Shown here piece by piece: positions 44,443-54,073 of a stretch of DNA of 64,000 bases. The position numbers and the translations under genes are program-made. Origin of the DNA: Luteolibacter pohnpeiensis. Its GTDB lineage: Bacteria > Verrucomicrobiota > Verrucomicrobiia > Verrucomicrobiales > Akkermansiaceae. Every line of letters starts with the position of its first letter. Position 1 is the stretch's first letter. The DNA lies in contig NZ_JAENIJ010000009.1 of the NCBI RefSeq assembly GCF_016595435.1, positions 93,078 to 157,077 on the forward strand. Direction: 5' to 3'. The notes under the pieces were generated by a model that saw only the letters and a program-made list of their open reading frames with translations, did no database searches and was not told where the DNA came from.

Positions 44443-45963
44443 ATGAATTATCGAACCGCCATCATTCCGATTGTTGCTACGATTTCAATCTGCCAACTGG
44501 CTGCTGCGGATCTAAAAGCCTTCGAATTTCGTGAAGTGCTTGATGATGCCGCCTATCAAAAAGCAGTTTCCCTGCTTCCAAAGGATAGGATTGATCCAGA
44601 AAAAGTGGAGCACTCGCCATTCCCCACCTGGGGAGTGATTGTGGCGACAGTTGATGATGGTACTCAAGCATCTCAACAGGGACTGCAAATGGGTTCGATC
44701 ATTTACAAGCTGAACGGTGAAGAATATTTCTACCGTGACCTAGGGATCGTAGCAAACGAATCCGGACAGCGTGTGGTTTCGGTCGTTGCCCCGGATGGGA
44801 AGCGCCAGGAGTTTTCTTTCAAGCCCGGGCGCATTGGATTCACCAGCATGAATGGGTATCGCCCAGAGCAATACATGCTGCAAAACCTAACACGTGGTTC
44901 CTGGGATGCCGATATGTTAGTCGCCTGCGTGGCATGGCAAAATGGCTATCAGGATTTGTCGGAAACGGCTTTGTTCCGCGCGGTTAAAAAAGGGATGAAG
45001 CCCTCCACTTTCACCAAGTCCTTCGGGATGTTGATGGCTTATGACCAAGGCAAGGCTGAGCAATCCAAGCAATTGCTGAACTCGTTGTTAGAGGAATTAC
45101 CGAAGGATCCTCAGCTCATTCCAAGGTTCTATTTGCCGTTTCTTCGGACGCAGGCGCTGGCTTTTCAAGACTTTGATTTATTCGGCTCATGCATGCATGA
45201 ATTCGCTGGAGTCAAAAGGAGGTTTCAAGAATCTACCATCAAATCATGGAAAGCTTGGGCCAAAGCAGGACCGCATCCTTCGATTCTATCGCATACAGAA
45301 GAAGGTGGGAATTTGATGCCCTTGATCAAGACCGAGAGAGTCGCATGGAGCACAGGCTATGGAGGCTTTGATGCGGATTCGATTCGCAATGGCAGCTTCC
45401 AAGGCGGTGCACCGCTAGGCCGCTATGTTTTCAATGCCTTCGCGTCATCCCAGCCGGTGAAAAATGCGATTTGGGAAATTCATGTGGCATATCAGGATGC
45501 TGCGCCCTTCCGGGCAGGAGTCCTATTCGAAGGATTTACCTTATTGAAGTTCAATCTGATCGATAAGGATGGGAAGACGGAAAGCGCCAAACAGGTCCCA
45601 ACTTACGAGGACTATCGCGTCGTCGCCAGGATCCAGTTAGATCATGAATTCACAGGTGACCGGGTCGTGCAGTTGATGGGTGGCCCGAGTTTTGGGGAAG
45701 CGGTTTCAGTTCATCACAGGATACCCTTTGTGGAAACGGGTGTGAAGATGGGCGATAACCTTACCCCGAAGGAGAACTTTTTCAAAATCCAACTCGTTCG
45801 GTTTAATGACGAAGTGGAGATTTTGTTAGATGATCATTCGATTTTTCATATTCCAATCGACCCGAATGTTGGCGAATTGGCATTCTCTTACCAAGGAATA
45901 GGGACGGGTTTGAATATCAAGGATATGACGCTCAAACCGCTCATTGCCAAAGACGGCAAATAG
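44443..45963 (+). CDS. Exported PDZ-domain protein of unknown function
   Basis: 506 residues. A signal peptide (IIPIVATISICQLAAA) leads to a PDZ-like domain (residues about 60-125: FPTWGVIVATVDDGTQASQQGLQMGSIIYKLNGEEYFYRDLG). A helical middle and a beta-rich C-terminal lectin-like part follow (from WSTGYGGFDADSIRNG to LAFSYQGIGTGLNIKDMTL). Layout is common in secreted Verrucomicrobia and Planctomycetes proteins. No protease catalytic motif is seen, so it probably binds rather than cleaves. Confidence 0.6.
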   Translation: MNYRTAIIPIVATISICQLAAADLKAFEFREVLDDAAYQKAVSLLPKDRIDPEKVEHSPFPTWGVIVATVDDGTQASQQGLQMGSIIYKLNGEEYFYRDLGIVANESGQRVVSVVAPDGKRQEFSFKPGRIGFTSMNGYRPEQYMLQNLTRGSWDADMLVACVAWQNGYQDLSETALFRAVKKGMKPSTFTKSFGMLMAYDQGKAEQSKQLLNSLLEELPKDPQLIPRFYLPFLRTQALAFQDFDLFGSCMHEFAGVKRRFQESTIKSWKAWAKAGPHPSILSHTEEGGNLMPLIKTERVAWSTGYGGFDADSIRNGSFQGGAPLGRYVFNAFASSQPVKNAIWEIHVAYQDAAPFRAGVLFEGFTLLKFNLIDKDGKTESAKQVPTYEDYRVVARIQLDHEFTGDRVVQLMGGPSFGEAVSVHHRIPFVETGVKMGDNLTPKENFFKIQLVRFNDEVEILLDDHSIFHIPIDPNVGELAFSYQGIGTGLNIKDMTLKPLIAKDGK

Positions 45964-46351
45964 TCCGCTCTGCCTTGCTTGCCGGCAGGCGCGGAATAAC
46001 CGACTCACGAATGCGAGAACTGGTGGTTTGGCTAAAGACCGATGCCCCAAAATCGGTAACGAGCCAATCGATATAAGGTGAGCCTGGAAAACCGGAGATG
46101 CGGCGAGATAGGTTTGCGATCGGGATTACATGATTTTTGATAAATTCATGATGCAATTCTTAGGAAATTATCAAAATCTGTCGTTAGATAGGAATGTGGC
46201 AGTTTATCTAAATGTGATGTCTCGCTCTCAATGGTTGAAAGTGTGGAATAGTTAATTGTTTTCACGGAATGAACCTATCAGAGATAAGTGAATTTTTTTG
46301 TTGGTCAGCAAATGCATTGAAGGATAAAGAACCGCAAACTATCCCAAATTC
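45964..46351. other. 388-base intergenic region
   Basis: No supported gene. AT-rich toward the 3' side. It contains an inverted repeat with 9-bp arms (46135-46143 and 46168-46176) and a GC-rich short symmetric stretch near 45977-45992 (CTTGCCGGCAGG). It probably holds the promoter of the 1385-residue protein gene. Confidence 0.4.
46135..46176. repeat. Inverted repeat upstream of the large secreted protein gene
   Basis: TTTTGATAA (46135-46143) and TTATCAAAA (46168-46176), perfect 9-bp arms with a 24-base centre. No T-tract follows. It may be an operator or a leader hairpin; role unknown. Confidence 0.35.
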
Positions 46352-49300
46352 ATGAAGCATCTCTTAATCGGTGTGTTGTTGATTCCTACCGCTTGTTTGG
46401 CGGATGTCGCCCCGGCGTCTTCACATGCGGAATCCAGCATGGATATTACATCAACCATCGGCGAACTGGTGGTAGATACCGAGATCAATCTCAATGGAGA
46501 TACCAATGCTTCGACCCTGGATACTCAAACGGAGAGCACTTCCAACGAAAATGGAACGCTGACCACGACCTACACCAGTGGAATTCAGAATGCGCACACC
46601 GTTTATGCCCCCAGTATCGATTTTCTCCAAATCATCGGAGGTCAGTTGCTTAACATTAAGGCGGATGCGACGGGAAGCTGGACGCCGGATGCATCCTCAG
46701 AGGTGACGAATGTAGCGACCGGAACGTCAGAAATCAGCACGGAATTCAGCATCACTGGATCGTCCATGCCGGTTTCATTGAGCGGTGAAATCAAGAGCCC
46801 TGCCCAGGGTATGGTAAGTCTGCAAAAAGCTGAAGATGGAGAATGGTCTTCCATTTTTACCTATTCCACCCGGGGAACAACTCCTGATCCTTTCCTCGGT
46901 TATAGTTTCACCGATACCTTGGAGCCAGGAACCTACCGCCTGATCAGTGCCACCGACTATGCTGATCCGATTGGGATTGATTCTACGATCCGGCAATCTA
47001 CCTACGATCTCCAGATCGGCGAAGATACAACAACCGAGTACATCCCGCCCCAGGGCGAATACACCCACCCATTGATTGGGACATTCTACACCAATTCGCC
47101 GAGCCTTCAGATGGTATCACCATCGGTGATTTCGCAGACCTCATTGGGAAATGGAATGACTGAGCTTCAGGTCACCACTTCGCTTAAAAATGTTTCGGTC
47201 AACCCGTGGAATGGGATCACGGTTCGGATTCCTGAGACCTTCGAAGGAGGCCCGGCTGTGGTGATCGTAGATGGTGGCAGCTCGACCAGTGACAGCGTGC
47301 TCTCATATGGCCAGATCATGACTGATGAGACATCGGCTCCTGAGGAAGCGGGCGATCATATCACCGTGCAAGTGGCAGATGCGGATGTGGATCAGTTCAT
47401 TGCATCGATTTTGGATGGCTCGCGCTTCACGACACACGGTCGGGAGCAATGGGTCTTTTTGTATCCAGTTGATCTATTAACCGAACAAAGGCTCCACGAA
47501 ATTCTAGCCATGTGGGAGGGCCCTGATTCGACACCTCTTACTTTTGGAGGGCCGAGTGACTTGAAACCCGGCACCATCTTACTGGTGAATCGTGATGTAT
47601 ACCCGTTTCCACTACTGGCAGATACAATCAAAGATTCGGGATTGATCAGCACTAATATCACTGGTGATTACAAACAGGGTCTTGATCTTTTTTTGCCATT
47701 TCTAGTGGGTAAGCCCATGCCGTATGGAGAAGCCGGTGTTATTTATGGCCGGGGGCGTTTGATTACAGATCCTAACCGCTGGCCGATGAGTTTGCTGGAA
47801 ATGGTAAAGCATGGCACCGTCCAGGATCATGTGGATACCTCTCATCCGAGTGGATTCGCTGTCAACGCGGGCTTGGATGGTTCACCTATTCCAACGGCGA
47901 AGCCGATTCATTTCAACAAAACAGTCATACCCGGCGGGATCGAAATTTCCGGCTCCATTTTCATTCGACCCGCCGAGTTCGACATCGAGTTCCGCATCGA
48001 CGATGGCGAAGTCAGCCGGTTCACGGTCACTACGGATTTAACCGTAGATGCATCTATGATCGTCGAGATGGATGCCGCAGCCAACAATGAGGGTGCGGCT
48101 CTGGTGGATCAGGAAAAGCAACTCTTCAGCCTTCCGCTCCTCACCATTGTCCTACCGTCCGGACTGACTTTCAGTCCGGTATTGTCCCTTGATGTTGGAG
48201 CGCTGGTCAATGTGCCGACCTCATTGACGGTCCCAATCCAATCCACGATCTCTCTAACGGGTACGGCAGGAGTGGTAGATGGAGAACCGTTTTACGAACA
48301 GAGCTTCGAGGTTGAGCCGCCTTCGATCTCGGCTCCAGCCATCTTCAACCAGCTCGGTGCCAATGTTTCTGCATGGGCGAAAGCAGAGCTGTATTGCAGG
48401 TTAGGGGTGGATTCCATCGGTGTCGGGCCCACCTTTGGTGTCAAAATCGGCGGGGAGTTGGAGATCAAGCCAGGTGGCTCTCCCTGGTGGACGCTCGATG
48501 GAAAATTGGAATATTTGGCGGGAGTCGAACTGGACCTTCTCGATCTAGTCAACTTGCTCGATGAAGAAACGACCATAGATACCAAATCTTTATTCCATCT
48601 GGATTCTACCGATGAGTTGTCCCGCTCTGTCGCCCGCACTACTCAAAGCGTCACTCTACCGGACAATCCCGGGATAAGGCCGATTTCCGGGGCGAACACC
48701 CGCTGGGCGCGGATTCTGGAAGTACCGAACACTGGCGGTGGGTTGCTGAACCATTTTATTTTCCCGTTGGCAAACTCGACGGATTTCCTGGTAGGTGCAG
48801 CCACGGAAGTTTCGCGCTACACGGCAGAAGGTGCGCTCCTTTGGACAAAATCTCACCAGGCTGCGGCGATTGCCGGCGCTTTGCCTCACCCGGATGGCGG
48901 ATTTGTGACCGTCACAGCCGGTGAAATCGATTTGGCCCGCTACGATGGAGATGGCAAGCGTCTCTGGCACAATCAAAAAAGAAAACCGGGGGATTCTGGT
49001 GTGCCATCGTTAGGCTGCCGACCTGGAGCTGTAGAGGGAACCCTCGAATACTTTGTCACGGCCTGGCATGCAGACGGCAGCAATCCGAATGATTTCTTCC
49101 TGCTCAAGTATGACGATTCCGGCAATTTGCTATGGACGAAAATCTATCAGCAAGCGGAAACCGGAGGTATCGGTGAACCCAAAGATCTTCTCGTAACTCC
49201 AGAAGGAGACGTCATCATAGTGGGTTACACGGATGCTGATGTTGATGGTCCCACACTTGCGTGTCCATTTGTGATGAAGGTCGATGGAGATGACGGCAGC

Positions 49301-50509
49301 TTGATTTGGGCAAAAATGATTCTCTGGTCGCGCGGCGGATCCTTTACCCATGTAGCCCAGGATGAAGAGGGCACACTGTATTTGGGAGGGGTCTGGGGTA
49401 ATAACATTCTCGATAAAATCCCGACGATTACGATTGGCAAGATGACCTCAGATGGAGAGTGGTTGGGAAATATCATGTTGGGTTCTGCCACCTCGGAAAA
49501 GTTAGTGGAACTTTCCATGATGGGAGGCATCAACGATAACCCGATTCCTAACAATGGTGAAACCATTCTGGATCGCATCGACGCCATGACGTGGGGAGAG
49601 GGGCATCTGTGGATTGCCGGACATATCGGATCTGGAGCAAATCTTCCATCATTGAGCAATGGACAGTATGGCTTTACCGCGCGGCTCTCTGACAAAATGG
49701 AAGTGACGCGGTATGCCATGTTTGGTGGCACGAATGTCGACGCATTGGCGGCCATTTATCCTACGACAGATGGCGTACTCGTTGCTGGCTTCTCAAGTTC
49801 AGTTCTTCCCTGGGGAAATGAAGCTCGCAACTCCATGGGCCGGTTGATCATGAAATTGCCAAACGAAGGGTTGCTTCGATTTCATGATTTATCGGGCATG
49901 AAACAGCCTAATGCGGATGATTCTAGTGCCGATCGGGGTTCCTATTTGATTTATCCGAGTGTATACGCCGCCAGTTCGATCGGTGCGTTTGTTAATCCTC
50001 GCATTCATGATCTAGGATTTATTGAGAGCACTCTTGAGCTCGAGGAAACTTATTTCCCGTTTGAGGAATTATCTGCAGTCGTGCCATTGGCGCATTACCA
50101 GATCGAAGCGGTGCCTGAAGAAATGGTCACGGATTATGATTCCTATACCAAATGGTATCAAATCAACACCGAGGAAGATTTCGATGGTGATGGTCTGGAT
50201 ACCGCCAGTGAGTTTTACTACGGAACCGATCCCCTGCATTCCAGTTCCATTTCATTTGAGATGCGAGCGCACCCGGATAGCGGAGAAATGACGATCGGCT
50301 TTCCACGGTCCGCGCTGGCAGAAGCTGCCGGGTGGACATCGCCGTTGGAAGCAAGTGAGGACTTGTCCAGCTGGAGCAGTGACCTGCCCGAAGGCGTCGG
50401 GCTGGAACAGAAATCCGTCGATGGATCACCGTGGCTCTTCCTGACTCCGTTTGTCGCTCCGGGGAAGAGCCAGTATTTCTATCGTCTTGGTCAACCTGAA
50501 GCGCCCTAA
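46352..50509 (+). CDS. Large secreted protein with propeller-like repeats
   Basis: 1385 residues. Signal peptide MKHLLIGVLLIPTACLA. The N-terminal half is Thr/Ser-rich beta structure. From about residue 785 a set of six or more propeller-like blades appears, with recurring D-x-x-G-x-L-L-W-T-K and G-x-x-W-I/V-A-G units (AEGALLWTKSH, DSGNLLWTKIY, DGSLIWAKM, EGHLWIAGHIG). Near the end DFDGDGLDTASEFYYGTDP is a thrombospondin type-3-like calcium site, and the protein closes with YFYRLGQPEAP, the short aromatic C-terminal signal seen on many secreted Verrucomicrobia proteins. Probably cell-surface or secreted; no enzyme motif seen. Confidence 0.65.
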   Translation: MKHLLIGVLLIPTACLADVAPASSHAESSMDITSTIGELVVDTEINLNGDTNASTLDTQTESTSNENGTLTTTYTSGIQNAHTVYAPSIDFLQIIGGQLLNIKADATGSWTPDASSEVTNVATGTSEISTEFSITGSSMPVSLSGEIKSPAQGMVSLQKAEDGEWSSIFTYSTRGTTPDPFLGYSFTDTLEPGTYRLISATDYADPIGIDSTIRQSTYDLQIGEDTTTEYIPPQGEYTHPLIGTFYTNSPSLQMVSPSVISQTSLGNGMTELQVTTSLKNVSVNPWNGITVRIPETFEGGPAVVIVDGGSSTSDSVLSYGQIMTDETSAPEEAGDHITVQVADADVDQFIASILDGSRFTTHGREQWVFLYPVDLLTEQRLHEILAMWEGPDSTPLTFGGPSDLKPGTILLVNRDVYPFPLLADTIKDSGLISTNITGDYKQGLDLFLPFLVGKPMPYGEAGVIYGRGRLITDPNRWPMSLLEMVKHGTVQDHVDTSHPSGFAVNAGLDGSPIPTAKPIHFNKTVIPGGIEISGSIFIRPAEFDIEFRIDDGEVSRFTVTTDLTVDASMIVEMDAAANNEGAALVDQEKQLFSLPLLTIVLPSGLTFSPVLSLDVGALVNVPTSLTVPIQSTISLTGTAGVVDGEPFYEQSFEVEPPSISAPAIFNQLGANVSAWAKAELYCRLGVDSIGVGPTFGVKIGGELEIKPGGSPWWTLDGKLEYLAGVELDLLDLVNLLDEETTIDTKSLFHLDSTDELSRSVARTTQSVTLPDNPGIRPISGANTRWARILEVPNTGGGLLNHFIFPLANSTDFLVGAATEVSRYTAEGALLWTKSHQAAAIAGALPHPDGGFVTVTAGEIDLARYDGDGKRLWHNQKRKPGDSGVPSLGCRPGAVEGTLEYFVTAWHADGSNPNDFFLLKYDDSGNLLWTKIYQQAETGGIGEPKDLLVTPEGDVIIVGYTDADVDGPTLACPFVMKVDGDDGSLIWAKMILWSRGGSFTHVAQDEEGTLYLGGVWGNNILDKIPTITIGKMTSDGEWLGNIMLGSATSEKLVELSMMGGINDNPIPNNGETILDRIDAMTWGEGHLWIAGHIGSGANLPSLSNGQYGFTARLSDKMEVTRYAMFGGTNVDALAAIYPTTDGVLVAGFSSSVLPWGNEARNSMGRLIMKLPNEGLLRFHDLSGMKQPNADDSSADRGSYLIYPSVYAASSIGAFVNPRIHDLGFIESTLELEETYFPFEELSAVVPLAHYQIEAVPEEMVTDYDSYTKWYQINTEEDFDGDGLDTASEFYYGTDPLHSSSISFEMRAHPDSGEMTIGFPRSALAEAAGWTSPLEASEDLSSWSSDLPEGVGLEQKSVDGSPWLFLTPFVAPGKSQYFYRLGQPEAP

Positions 50510-50637
50510 CAACAAGCAGGGAAAGCTCTCAGACACCTCGCTATAAAACCCGGCATTGACCTCCGTCGGATATGATCGACAAGTGCTCTGTCCAGATTCC
50601 CAGTGAATCTGGTCACCAGTTGAAAAATTCGATCTGC

Positions 50638-51999
50638 ATGCGTGTCGCTGTCATCAATCTCGTAGGCCTATCCCGCTCATTGCTCAGTGAGCACATGCCG
50701 GGACTTCGGCAATTTTCAGAAAAGCACGGGCTGCAGTCGTATCGACCCGCGTTTCCGGCTGTCACCTGCACCGCGCAATCCTCAATGGTCACAGGCAAAA
50801 CGCCTGAAGAACATGGAGCCGTAGCAAACGGGTGGTATGACCGTGAAGCGGCGGAGGTGAAATTCTGGAAGCAAAGCAATCACATCGTCCGTGGCGAGAA
50901 GCTCTGGCACAAGCTGCGCCGCGAAGTTCCCGGCTTCACATGCGCAAAGCTTTTCTGGTGGTACAACATGTATGCGGATGTCGATTTTTCGATCACCCCG
51001 CGGCCGCTTTATCCGGCGGATGGCAGGAAGGTGTTCGATATCCACACCCAGCCGATGGACATGCGGGAAAAACTCAAGGCAGATCTCGGCGCGTTTCCGT
51101 TCCCCGCATTCTGGGGGCCAGCTGCTGGGATCGCCTCTTCGGAGTGGATCGCCGCTTCCGCAAAATGGGTCGAAGAAAAGCACCAGCCAACCCTCAGTTT
51201 GGTCTATTTGCCGCACCTCGATTACCCCTTGCAAAAAGACGGCCCGAAGGCCGCTAACATTCCGGATGAGCTCGGGAAAATCGACAAGGTTGCAACCGAT
51301 TTAATCCACTACTACGAATCCCGTAACGTCAAAGTGCTGGTGCTTTCGGAATACGGCATTTCGGCGGTCGATCAGCCGATTCATCTCAACCGCCTATTTC
51401 GTAAAAAGGGCTGGATTCAGGTGAAAGACGAACTCGGCCTTGAAACGCTGGACTGCGGAACGTGCCGCGCATTTGCCGTCGCGGATCATCAGGTTGCCCA
51501 TATTTACCTCAACGATCCATCCATCAAAGAGGAAGTTCGCCAGCTTCTTCTCAGCACACCGGGGGTCGACGAAGTCCGCGATCCATCTGATTCCTGGAAG
51601 CCGGGTCCGGGAATGGATCGGGCAGGCGATCTGATTGCCATCTCCAAAGAGAATGCCTGGTTCACATATTACTTTTGGGAAGATGATGCCGTGGCACCGG
51701 ATTATGCGCGGACGATCGATATTCACCGCAAGCCTGGCTATGATCCGTGTGAGCTCTTCCTCGATCCCGCGATCAAATTGCCGAAGCTGAAAATCGCCAA
51801 ATTCCTGCTGAAAAAGAAACTGGGGCTGCGCGGGCTGCTAGATGTGATTCCGTTGGATGCAGATTTGGTCAAAGGCTCGCATGGTCGGGACCAAGTTGCC
51901 GTGGACGAACAACCCGTATTATTAGGCTCCGCCACGGCGGTGAAAACGGCGGAAGACGTCCATCAAGCCATTCTCAGCGCGGTTCTTGGAGGAGAATAG
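50638..51999 (+). CDS. Alkaline-phosphatase-superfamily (type I phosphodiesterase) protein
   Basis: About 453 residues from MRVAVINLVGLSRSLLSE at 50638 (an ATG 22 codons earlier adds a non-matching extension). AFPAVTCTAQSSMVTGKTPEEHGAVANGWYDR is the core of the type I phosphodiesterase/nucleotide pyrophosphatase family with the catalytic Thr region; YLPHLDYPLQKDG and LSEYGIS give metal-ligand Asp/His. No signal peptide. Close in style to the nucleotide pyrophosphatases found in the EboE group; substrate unknown. Confidence 0.82.
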   Translation: MRVAVINLVGLSRSLLSEHMPGLRQFSEKHGLQSYRPAFPAVTCTAQSSMVTGKTPEEHGAVANGWYDREAAEVKFWKQSNHIVRGEKLWHKLRREVPGFTCAKLFWWYNMYADVDFSITPRPLYPADGRKVFDIHTQPMDMREKLKADLGAFPFPAFWGPAAGIASSEWIAASAKWVEEKHQPTLSLVYLPHLDYPLQKDGPKAANIPDELGKIDKVATDLIHYYESRNVKVLVLSEYGISAVDQPIHLNRLFRKKGWIQVKDELGLETLDCGTCRAFAVADHQVAHIYLNDPSIKEEVRQLLLSTPGVDEVRDPSDSWKPGPGMDRAGDLIAISKENAWFTYYFWEDDAVAPDYARTIDIHRKPGYDPCELFLDPAIKLPKLKIAKFLLKKKLGLRGLLDVIPLDADLVKGSHGRDQVAVDEQPVLLGSATAVKTAEDVHQAILSAVLGGE

Positions 52000-52337
52000 A
52001 GCGTTGAAGCGGTATCCCTTCCGATGAGAGGTCATAGGCGTAGAATCAATGCACTAACTTATCGCTATTTGGCAATAGTTATGCGATGATGTTAGAAAAC
52101 TTTCGTTTAACTAAACATGGTTTGGAAAATAATTGTCACAAAAATCCAATAAATCCATATTTAGTTATTGTGGCGTGAGGTGCAGAAATGCTAAGCGCTA
52201 GGGTGATTAACCCATTAAGACTCGTGGACACCCAATCCGCGTTTAAATGCACATGGACAATGACTTGGAGTCGAAAATGTAACGATTTTTCGCCTTTCTG
52301 AGAGCGTTGTCTTCTCCATATGGAAAGCCCAAATCTA
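52000..52337. other. 338-base intergenic region before the PEP-CTERM gene
   Basis: No gene supported. AT-rich with several short dyads: CTATT-tggc-AATAG (52065-52078) inside longer imperfect arms (52053-52094), and GTTTA-AC-TAAAC near 52110. It should hold the promoter and leader of the PEP-CTERM gene; no sigma-54 type -24/-12 element with the right spacing is visible. Confidence 0.4.
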
Positions 52338-53039
52338 ATGAAATCTAATTCCTCATTTATCGCTATTGCCGGTTTATTGGCAACGATTGCGACATCTAAC
52401 GCAACAGTGATCGGTTTCGGTCAGCTAGGTGGCAGCAACACCACCGTCCCTGCCAGCCTTGGCTCCAATGCCTCTGCTGATGGCAATGGTTTTACCGTGG
52501 CTAATGGCACGACTCCCAACATTACCCTTAGCTGGGATGCTAACTGGGACATCCATACCTCCTCACATTTCACCGACATTGAAAATCACACCGTGGGTGG
52601 TGGTGATTGGGATAATGAAGGTGGGATCAAAGTCGGTCAGTTGGACACGGGCAACCACACCATCAGTTTCACCTCTGAAGTCGGCTATGCCTTGGTGCTG
52701 AATTCCTTCGACTTCGGTCAAACCGCTGAAACTGCGGGCAATTCGACTTGGAACCTCACGTTGACGGATTCCTCGCTCAATGAGGTCTGGCAGCAAACAG
52801 TCAACCTGGACAACGCGGGCGGCACTGCGGCAGCGGTGACTACCATTTCACCGGGATTCGTCGGGGAATCAGGCGAAACCTACACGCTCACATTTAACCG
52901 CACGGATGCTACCGGACCAGCTGATGGCCGTGTCGCCATTGATAATCTCAGCTTCAACCAAGTTGCCGTGCCTGAGCCAAGCAGCTTGGCGTTGGTGAGC
53001 CTTGCCGGACTTGGTCTGCTTGTCCGCCGCCGCAAGTAA
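52338..53039 (+). CDS. PEP-CTERM sorting-domain protein
   Basis: About 233 residues from MKSNSSFIAIAGLLATIATSNA at 52338; an ATG six codons upstream is possible. The mature part is Thr/Asn/Gly-rich and beta-rich. The C-terminus is the PEP-CTERM tripartite signal: VPEPSSLALVSLAGLGLLVRRRK (PEP, hydrophobic span, Arg cluster), recognised by exosortase, which is not encoded in this window. A good terminator follows. Confidence 0.88.
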   Translation: MKSNSSFIAIAGLLATIATSNATVIGFGQLGGSNTTVPASLGSNASADGNGFTVANGTTPNITLSWDANWDIHTSSHFTDIENHTVGGGDWDNEGGIKVGQLDTGNHTISFTSEVGYALVLNSFDFGQTAETAGNSTWNLTLTDSSLNEVWQQTVNLDNAGGTAAAVTTISPGFVGESGETYTLTFNRTDATGPADGRVAIDNLSFNQVAVPEPSSLALVSLAGLGLLVRRRK

Positions 53040-53059
53040 TTCGTATTTTCTCAACCATC

Positions 53060-53097
53060 AGCCACCCCGGCGCATACGCTGTGGGTGGCTTTTTTTG
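53060..53097 (+). terminator. Rho-independent terminator after the PEP-CTERM gene
   Basis: AGCCACCC (53060-53067) pairs with GGGTGGCT (53083-53090), followed by T7. The stem is 8 bp, the loop 15 bases. It begins 20 bases after the stop codon and also lies at the 3' side of the convergent oppF-like gene. Confidence 0.88.
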
Positions 53098-53100
53098 ATT

Positions 53101-53901
53101 TCAGGCGGTGGTCTTGAGCTGTGGAATCGAAGCTAGGAGCTTCTTCGTATACTCTGCCTCAGGCTCGTGAAACACGCGGTCAGCACTGCCGGATTCGACG
53201 ATCTGGCCACCAAACATGACGGCGATGCGATCCGCGATGTAGTGCACCACACCCAGATCGTGAGAAATGAAAATCATGGTCAGCCCCAGATCCTTCTGCA
53301 GTTTTTTGATCAGGTTCAGGATTTGGGATTGGATCGAAACGTCCAAGGCGGAAACCGGCTCATCCGCGATGATCAGCTTCGGCTCCGGCGCCAAAGCGCG
53401 TGCGATGGCGATGCGCTGGCGCTGCCCACCGGAGAATTCGTGCGGGTATTTCTGCATGACCTTCGGATCGAGTCCTACCGTGGCCATCAACGTTTTCACC
53501 CGCTCCACCAAAGCGTTGCCTTTCACATTCGGGTGGCGTTGGCAAATGGCTTCCGACAGCGTCGAAAATACCGTCATCCGCGGATTGAGCGACGCATAAG
53601 GATCTTGGAAGATCATCTGGAAATCGAGCCGACGCTTGCGAATCAGTGACTTGGGAAGTGCTGAGAGATTTTCCCCATCCAAGACGACGGCGCCAGAAGT
53701 CGCCGGGATCAGCTGCATGATGGTCCGGGAAAGGGTGGACTTGCCGCAGCCAGACTCGCCGACGAGGCCGAGAATCTCACCTTTTTCGATCGATAAGGTC
53801 ACCCCATTCACCGCACGGATGGTGTGATGCTGCGGCGAAAAAATCGTCCCGCCACGTTGCGAGAAATGGGTATGGAGGTCTTGAAGTTCCAGATAGGACA
53901 C
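53101..53901 (-). CDS. Oligopeptide/dipeptide ABC transporter ATPase (OppF/DppF-like), solitary
   Basis: 266 residues. Walker A GLVGESGCGKSTLSR, the OppF-specific FSGGQRQRIAIARAL signature, Walker B LIIADEPVSALDVSIQ, and HDLGVVHYIADRIAVM (H-loop). The C-terminal extension VEYTKKLLASIPQL-like ending (EPEAEYTKKLLASIP) matches OppF. No permease, binding protein or OppD gene is next to it, so partners must be encoded elsewhere. It would power peptide uptake. Confidence 0.88.
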   Translation of the reverse strand: MSYLELQDLHTHFSQRGGTIFSPQHHTIRAVNGVTLSIEKGEILGLVGESGCGKSTLSRTIMQLIPATSGAVVLDGENLSALPKSLIRKRRLDFQMIFQDPYASLNPRMTVFSTLSEAICQRHPNVKGNALVERVKTLMATVGLDPKVMQKYPHEFSGGQRQRIAIARALAPEPKLIIADEPVSALDVSIQSQILNLIKKLQKDLGLTMIFISHDLGVVHYIADRIAVMFGGQIVESGSADRVFHEPEAEYTKKLLASIPQLKTTA

Positions 53902-54073
53902 GCCCCGAAGGATGCACGTGGCCTGCCGGATCGCACGGAAATTTTACCCCATTCTGGGAAGATCAGCGGCAGCTTAGTTTGAAATCAGAAGCTCCAATAC
54001 ACCAAACTGTCCTGAAAGGTCGTCGAGGCACATCCGGTATCGGTGTGTCTGCCATCGGCCTCCCTACTTGCTT

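Noticed and set aside
45941..46156. 71-codon minus-strand frame after the PDZ gene
   Set aside because: Overlaps the end of a real gene and has no family features or ribosome-binding site.
52170..52190. Possible sigma-54 promoter (TGGCGTGAGGTGCAG) before the PEP-CTERM gene
   Set aside because: GG to GC spacing is two bases too short for a -24/-12 element.
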